From Burkholderiales bacterium (lineage in GTDB: Bacteria; Pseudomonadota; Gammaproteobacteria; Burkholderiales; Thiobacteraceae): a stretch of DNA of 64,000 nt. The notes beneath the pieces are model-generated. The model worked only from the letters and a program-made list of their open reading frames with translations. It searched no databases and was not told where the DNA came from. Positions 62,603 to 64,000 of this stretch are shown piece after piece. Position numbers and translations under genes: made by a program. The stretch covers positions 26,006-90,005 of the forward strand of contig JAIMAL010000010.1 in assembly GCA_023511995.1 (NCBI GenBank), in the 5' to 3' direction. Position 1 is the stretch's first letter. The number at the start of each line of letters is the position of its first letter.

Positions 62603-64000
62603 ATGGCCTATCGCGAGGTCAGGATGCTCGAGGTCAAGGAAGTCCTGCGGCTGTGGTTGGGGGGCGTCCCCAAGAAGCGGATCGCCGTTCAGCTGGGCCT
62701 CGACGTCAAGACGGTGCGGCGGTACATCGGGGCCGCGTGGGCCGCCGGCCTGCGGCGCAAGATGAGCGCCGACGCCGTCGACGACACGTTGCTCGCTGCG
62801 GTCGTGAGTACGGTGCAGCCGGGCACCGGTCGACCGCATGGCGACGGCTGGGCCGAGTGTGCCGCCCACCGCGCGGTCATTGAGGAGCACCTCCAGGCCG
62901 GCCGCCGTCTGTCCAAGATCCGGAAGCTCCTGCAGCGCCAGGGCGTGGTCGTCAGCTACGCCACGCTCCGGCGCTTCGCGATCGCCGAGCTGGGCTTCGG
63001 GCGGGCCACCCCGACGATCCCCGTCGCCGATTGCAACCCCGGCGAGGAGGTTCAGCTCGACACCGGCTGGATGACGCACCTGGCGGCCGATGCCACGGGT
63101 CGCCGCCGGCGCTTCCGCGCGTGGATCTTCACCGCGGTGCTCTCGCGCCACCGCTTCGTGTACCCGGTGCTGCGCGAGACGACCGAGACCGCGATCGAGG
63201 CCTGCGAGGCGGCCTGGGCATTCTTCCAGGGGATCTTCCGCGTCCTGATCCCGGATAACACCAAGGCGATCGTCCAGCAGGCCGATGCCCTGGAGCCGCA
63301 CCTCAATCAGACCTTCCTCGAGTACGCCCAGGCGCGGGGCTTCGTGATCGATCCCACCCGCGTGCGCCGAGCCCGGGACAAGGCGCGCGTGGAACGCGCC
63401 GTGCCCTCCGTCCGCGAGGACTGCTTCGCCGGCGAGGTCCTCGCCGATCTGGACGCGGCGCGCGCCCACGCGCGGCAGTGGTGCTTGGAGGACTACGGGT
63501 TGCGTCGCCACAACCGCACCCTGCAGCAGCCCCGCGAGCACTTCGAGCAGGTCGAGCAGCCGCGGCTGCGGCCCGCCCCGACCGAGCTCTATGACATTCC
63601 GCTCTGGTGCGAGCCCAAGGTCGCGCCCGATCAACATGCCCAGGTTGCCCGCGCGCTCTACTCGCTGCCGACGGCGTACGTCGGCAAGACCCTCCGCGCC
63701 CGCGCCGACCAGTCCACGGTGCGCTTCTACGACGGCGCGACCTGCGTGAAGGTCCACCCGCGGATGCCCCCCGGCGGCCGGGCGCTGGACCGGGCCGACT
63801 TCCCGGTCGAGAAAACCATCTACGCCCTGCGCGACGTCGAGAGCCTCGGGCGGCAGGCCGACCGCCACGGCGCGGCCATCGGCGAGTTCGCCCGGGCGCT
63901 CTTGGCCGGGGACCTGCCGTGGACGCGGATGCGCCAGGTGTATGCGCTGCTCGGTCTGGTCCGTCGCTATGGCGACGGGCGGGTCAACGAGGCCTGTGCC
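62603..64000 (+). CDS. istA: IstA-type transposase of IS21 family (3' end outside window)
   Basis: 466 residues visible from the ATG at 62,603 (GGGAGGGG upstream). An N-terminal helix-turn-helix (PKKRIAVQLGLDVKTVRRYI) is followed by the DDE integrase core: D in EVQLDTGWM, D in IPDNTKAIV, E in ARVERAVPSVRE. A zinc-free C-terminal beta domain begins near residue 360. No frameshift or stop; it appears intact as far as shown. Confidence 0.92.
   Translation, partial: MAYREVRMLEVKEVLRLWLGGVPKKRIAVQLGLDVKTVRRYIGAAWAAGLRRKMSADAVDDTLLAAVVSTVQPGTGRPHGDGWAECAAHRAVIEEHLQAGRRLSKIRKLLQRQGVVVSYATLRRFAIAELGFGRATPTIPVADCNPGEEVQLDTGWMTHLAADATGRRRRFRAWIFTAVLSRHRFVYPVLRETTETAIEACEAAWAFFQGIFRVLIPDNTKAIVQQADALEPHLNQTFLEYAQARGFVIDPTRVRRARDKARVERAVPSVREDCFAGEVLADLDAARAHARQWCLEDYGLRRHNRTLQQPREHFEQVEQPRLRPAPTELYDIPLWCEPKVAPDQHAQVARALYSLPTAYVGKTLRARADQSTVRFYDGATCVKVHPRMPPGGRALDRADFPVEKTIYALRDVESLGRQADRHGAAIGEFARALLAGDLPWTRMRQVYALLGLVRRYGDGRVNEACA

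Larger units (their letters stand above)
62455..64000 (+). mobile_element. IS21-family insertion sequence (left part, runs off window)
   Basis: Begins with the terminal dinucleotide TG at 62,455, followed by three spaced end repeats and an IstA-type transposase gene. The right end, istB and the target duplication lie beyond 64,000. Inserted at the 5' end of merT. Confidence 0.88.

Noticed and set aside
61961..63868. A 635-codon minus-strand frame covering istA and the start of merP.
   Set aside because: It is antisense to the IstA transposase; only its last 39 codons are the true merP start.

Overview
The window has two parts that do not look like they come from the same genome. Positions 1 to about 57,800 read as a GC-rich betaproteobacterial sulfur-oxidising chemolithotroph, of the Thiobacillus/Sulfuricella/Hydrogenophilales kind. 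Positions from about 57,810 to 64,000 are still richer in GC, carry a different gene repertoire, and recall deep-branching soil or subsurface bacteria. Both affiliations are inferences from gene content and order, not from a search.

Left part, minus strand, 1-13,018: a complete reverse-type dissimilatory sulfite reductase operon, dsrA-B-E-F-H-C-M-K-L-J-O-P-N-R, followed by the start of a dihydrolipoamide dehydrogenase-like flavoprotein. The presence of dsrEFH, a DsrC with both arm cysteines, and a DsrL with a C-terminal ferredoxin module indicates the sulfur-oxidising direction. DsrEFH and DsrC deliver sulfur, DsrAB oxidises it to sulfite, DsrL and DsrMKJOP handle electrons, and DsrN and DsrR serve siroheme and maturation. 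Divergently, on the plus strand (13,338-14,589), lie a 73-residue protein of unknown function, a Cas6/Cmx6-like protein with no CRISPR array nearby, and a DsrC paralogue lacking both redox cysteines (RspA type). Next come a rhodanese-type sulfurtransferase, an unknown helical protein, a TauD-type dioxygenase and tRNA-Pro(GGG).

17,157-32,716 is housekeeping: surE-pcm-nlpD-rpoS-yrfG, alaC-hom-thrC, nadC, clpB with a sigma-32 type promoter, yjbQ, an ankyrin protein and an iron-ADH-fold enzyme. 32,721-39,557 holds a BarA-like hybrid kinase and a Fe(III) ABC importer with a Fur-box-like site. 39,768-43,454 holds envelope proteins and ubiB. 43,494-47,942 encodes a four-subunit group 3b-type [NiFe] hydrogenase/sulfhydrogenase with its protease. 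47,939-57,868 holds a secretin-N-domain protein, a hydrolase fused to an EAL tail, a beta-propeller lipoprotein, a DinG-type helicase with an exported-looking HIRAN protein, thioredoxin, rhlE, mlaA, a mercury-type merR and glk.

At about 57.8 kb both a glucokinase tail and a DUF2267 gene run into each other tail-to-tail, the latter cut short. I read this as a junction: either a chimeric assembly or an integration boundary. Beyond it lie a stress cluster (universal stress proteins, CBS, SHOCT and membrane proteins), a recombinase-like remnant next to a 3' fragment of a tRNA-Met, a merT-merP pair, and an IS21-family element inserted against merT and running off the window. The merP reading frame contains a single in-frame TGA exactly at the second cysteine of its GMTCxxC motif, with a plausible SECIS-like hairpin downstream. 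It is therefore a candidate selenoprotein and the most striking observation here.
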